Source: Streptomyces smaragdinus (lineage in GTDB: Bacteria > Actinomycetota > Actinomycetes > Streptomycetales > Streptomycetaceae). Taken from it: 64,000 nt of DNA. The translations under genes and the position numbers were made by a program. Under the pieces are notes generated by a model that saw only the letters and a program-made list of their open reading frames with translations, was not told where the DNA came from and did no database searches. Position 1 is the stretch's first letter. Each line of letters begins with the position of its first letter. The stretch lies in the NCBI RefSeq assembly GCF_009604385.1, contig NZ_WEGJ01000012.1:62001-126000 (forward strand). Direction: 5' to 3'. Below, in pieces: positions 63,470 through 64,000 of this stretch.

Positions 63470-63503
63470 ATACGGCCTTTTGAGGACATTCTTGATCGTC
63501 GGT

Positions 63504-63515
63504 ACTGACGTCAGT
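63504..63515. promoter_or_regulatory. palindrome before small secretion-like gene
   Basis: ACTGACGTCAGT, a perfect 12-bp palindrome, directly followed by the GGAGGG ribosome binding site. Its core TGACGTCA resembles the palindrome at 17598-17610. Confidence 0.4.
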
Positions 63516-63537
63516 CTGTCCGGAGGGATTCACGGGG

Positions 63538-63945
63538 ATGTCATTCCACACGGAGTGGGAGCAGTACAAGCAGTCGGCGCGAACGCAGCTCGACAGCCTG
63601 CCGCCGGACGCCGGCGGCGGGCCGTCGGGCGGCACCGGAGGCGATTACAACGTCAAGTGGGAGCCGCTGAAGTACGCGTCGGGCTGCTGCGGCACCTACG
63701 CGGAGGACCTGCGCCCGAAGATAGCGTCGGCCTGCGACGACACGGGCGCGGCGGCCACGGAGCTGGACTCCTGGGAGGTCGGCGGTGTGCTGGCCCAGCT
63801 GGAGGCCGAGTGGCAGCCGGCGCTGGACCGGATGAGACGGCTGATCAGCTCCAACGGCGCGGCGCTGGCGGACACCTCGTCCATCGCCCAGCTCAACGAG
63901 CAGAGCACCGCACAGCTGTTCCAGGGAGCCACCGCGCATGGGTGA
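63538..63945 (+). CDS. small helical protein, possible type VII secretion-related
   Basis: 135 aa, no signal peptide. The N-terminal WEQYKQSARTQLDSLPPDA, a Gly-rich linker, and helical segments with YAEDLRPKIASACDD and EWQPALDRMRRLISSNG resemble WXG100-type or ESX-substrate-like helical hairpins, but the WxG turn is not clear. Two adjacent cysteines (GCCGTY) are unusual for that family. GGAGGG is ten bases ahead of the ATG. The next gene starts inside its 3' end, so the two are coupled. The function is not established. Confidence 0.6.
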   Translation: MSFHTEWEQYKQSARTQLDSLPPDAGGGPSGGTGGDYNVKWEPLKYASGCCGTYAEDLRPKIASACDDTGAAATELDSWEVGGVLAQLEAEWQPALDRMRRLISSNGAALADTSSIAQLNEQSTAQLFQGATAHG

Positions 63946-64000
63946 CTTCCGGACGCTGATGCGCCAGACGACCGCGGAGGTCTCGGCGGCCCACACGTCG
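63938..64000 (+). CDS. start of a further gene, truncated by window end
   Basis: The ATG at 63938 overlaps the previous stop by eight bases and opens a frame (MGDFRTLMRQTTAEVS...) to the last base, 21 codons. Translational coupling with the preceding small gene supports a real start. The product cannot be identified from the piece; it may be the larger partner of a type VII-like pair. Confidence 0.5.
   Translation, partial: MGDFRTLMRQTTAEVSAAHTS

Overview
The window is high-GC actinobacterial DNA, almost certainly a Streptomyces chromosome. The codons end strongly in G/C, GTG starts are common, and genes overlap by GTGA, ATGA or TGATG. The gene order (MaoC pair, rpmG, tRNA-Met, tRNA-Thr; htpX; a second partial nuo cluster; two kinases and one regulator; korAB; a polyprenyl synthase; a full nuo operon; a NlpC/P60 protein) matches, from memory, the S. 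coelicolor SCO4636-to-SCO4560 neighbourhood read backwards. No plasmid, prophage, insertion sequence, CRISPR array or antibiotic gene cluster was seen.

Layout. 1-7.6 kb: the end of a TPR-like protein, a secreted polysaccharide-deacetylase-like protein, a class A penicillin-binding protein lacking the usual SxxK lysine, modABC for molybdate uptake, and a small HTH-TOBE molybdate-responsive protein. 7.7-11.5 kb: a TetR/DHA2-MFS pair with related operator-like sites, then hadB-hadA-rpmG-tRNA-Met-tRNA-Thr on the minus strand. 11.7-19.6 kb: a cytosine-deaminase-like amidohydrolase, a lipoprotein whose start codon seems to be ATC, an SDR-type protein, two drug-efflux-type MFS genes, a CGNR-type regulator, a YccF membrane protein and HtpX. 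19.7-28.9 kb: nuoABCHIJKLMN2, a translationally coupled complex I-like set without nuoD, E, F or G. 29-34 kb: two paralogous sensor kinases sharing a palindrome at identical distance from the start codon, a two-gene minus-strand cassette (DUF3592-like membrane protein and TerF/vWA-like protein), and a LuxR-type response regulator. 34-37 kb: korAB (2-oxoglutarate:ferredoxin oxidoreductase). 37-46 kb: a small membrane protein, RarD-type transporter, MazG-like protein, RpiR regulator with a Tat-exported TIM-barrel protein, a GNAT, a LolA-like protein, long-chain polyprenyl diphosphate synthase and fumarylacetoacetase. 46-61.8 kb: the complete 14-gene nuoA-N operon on the minus strand, with a Rex-like site upstream. 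62-64 kb: a secreted NlpC/P60 peptidase behind a possibly structured leader, and two small overlapping genes that run off the window.

The clearest theme is respiration and electron entry: NADH dehydrogenase, a second NADH-module-less complex I-like set, a ferredoxin-reducing 2-oxoacid oxidoreductase and a prenyl synthase for the menaquinone tail lie within 42 kb, with a two-kinase, one-regulator system between them. The best candidates for something new are the shared palindrome and 2:1 wiring of that signalling system, the possible coupling of nuo2 to korAB, the non-canonical lipoprotein start, the penicillin-binding protein lacking its SxxK lysine, and the alternative-pairing leader before the NlpC/P60 gene.
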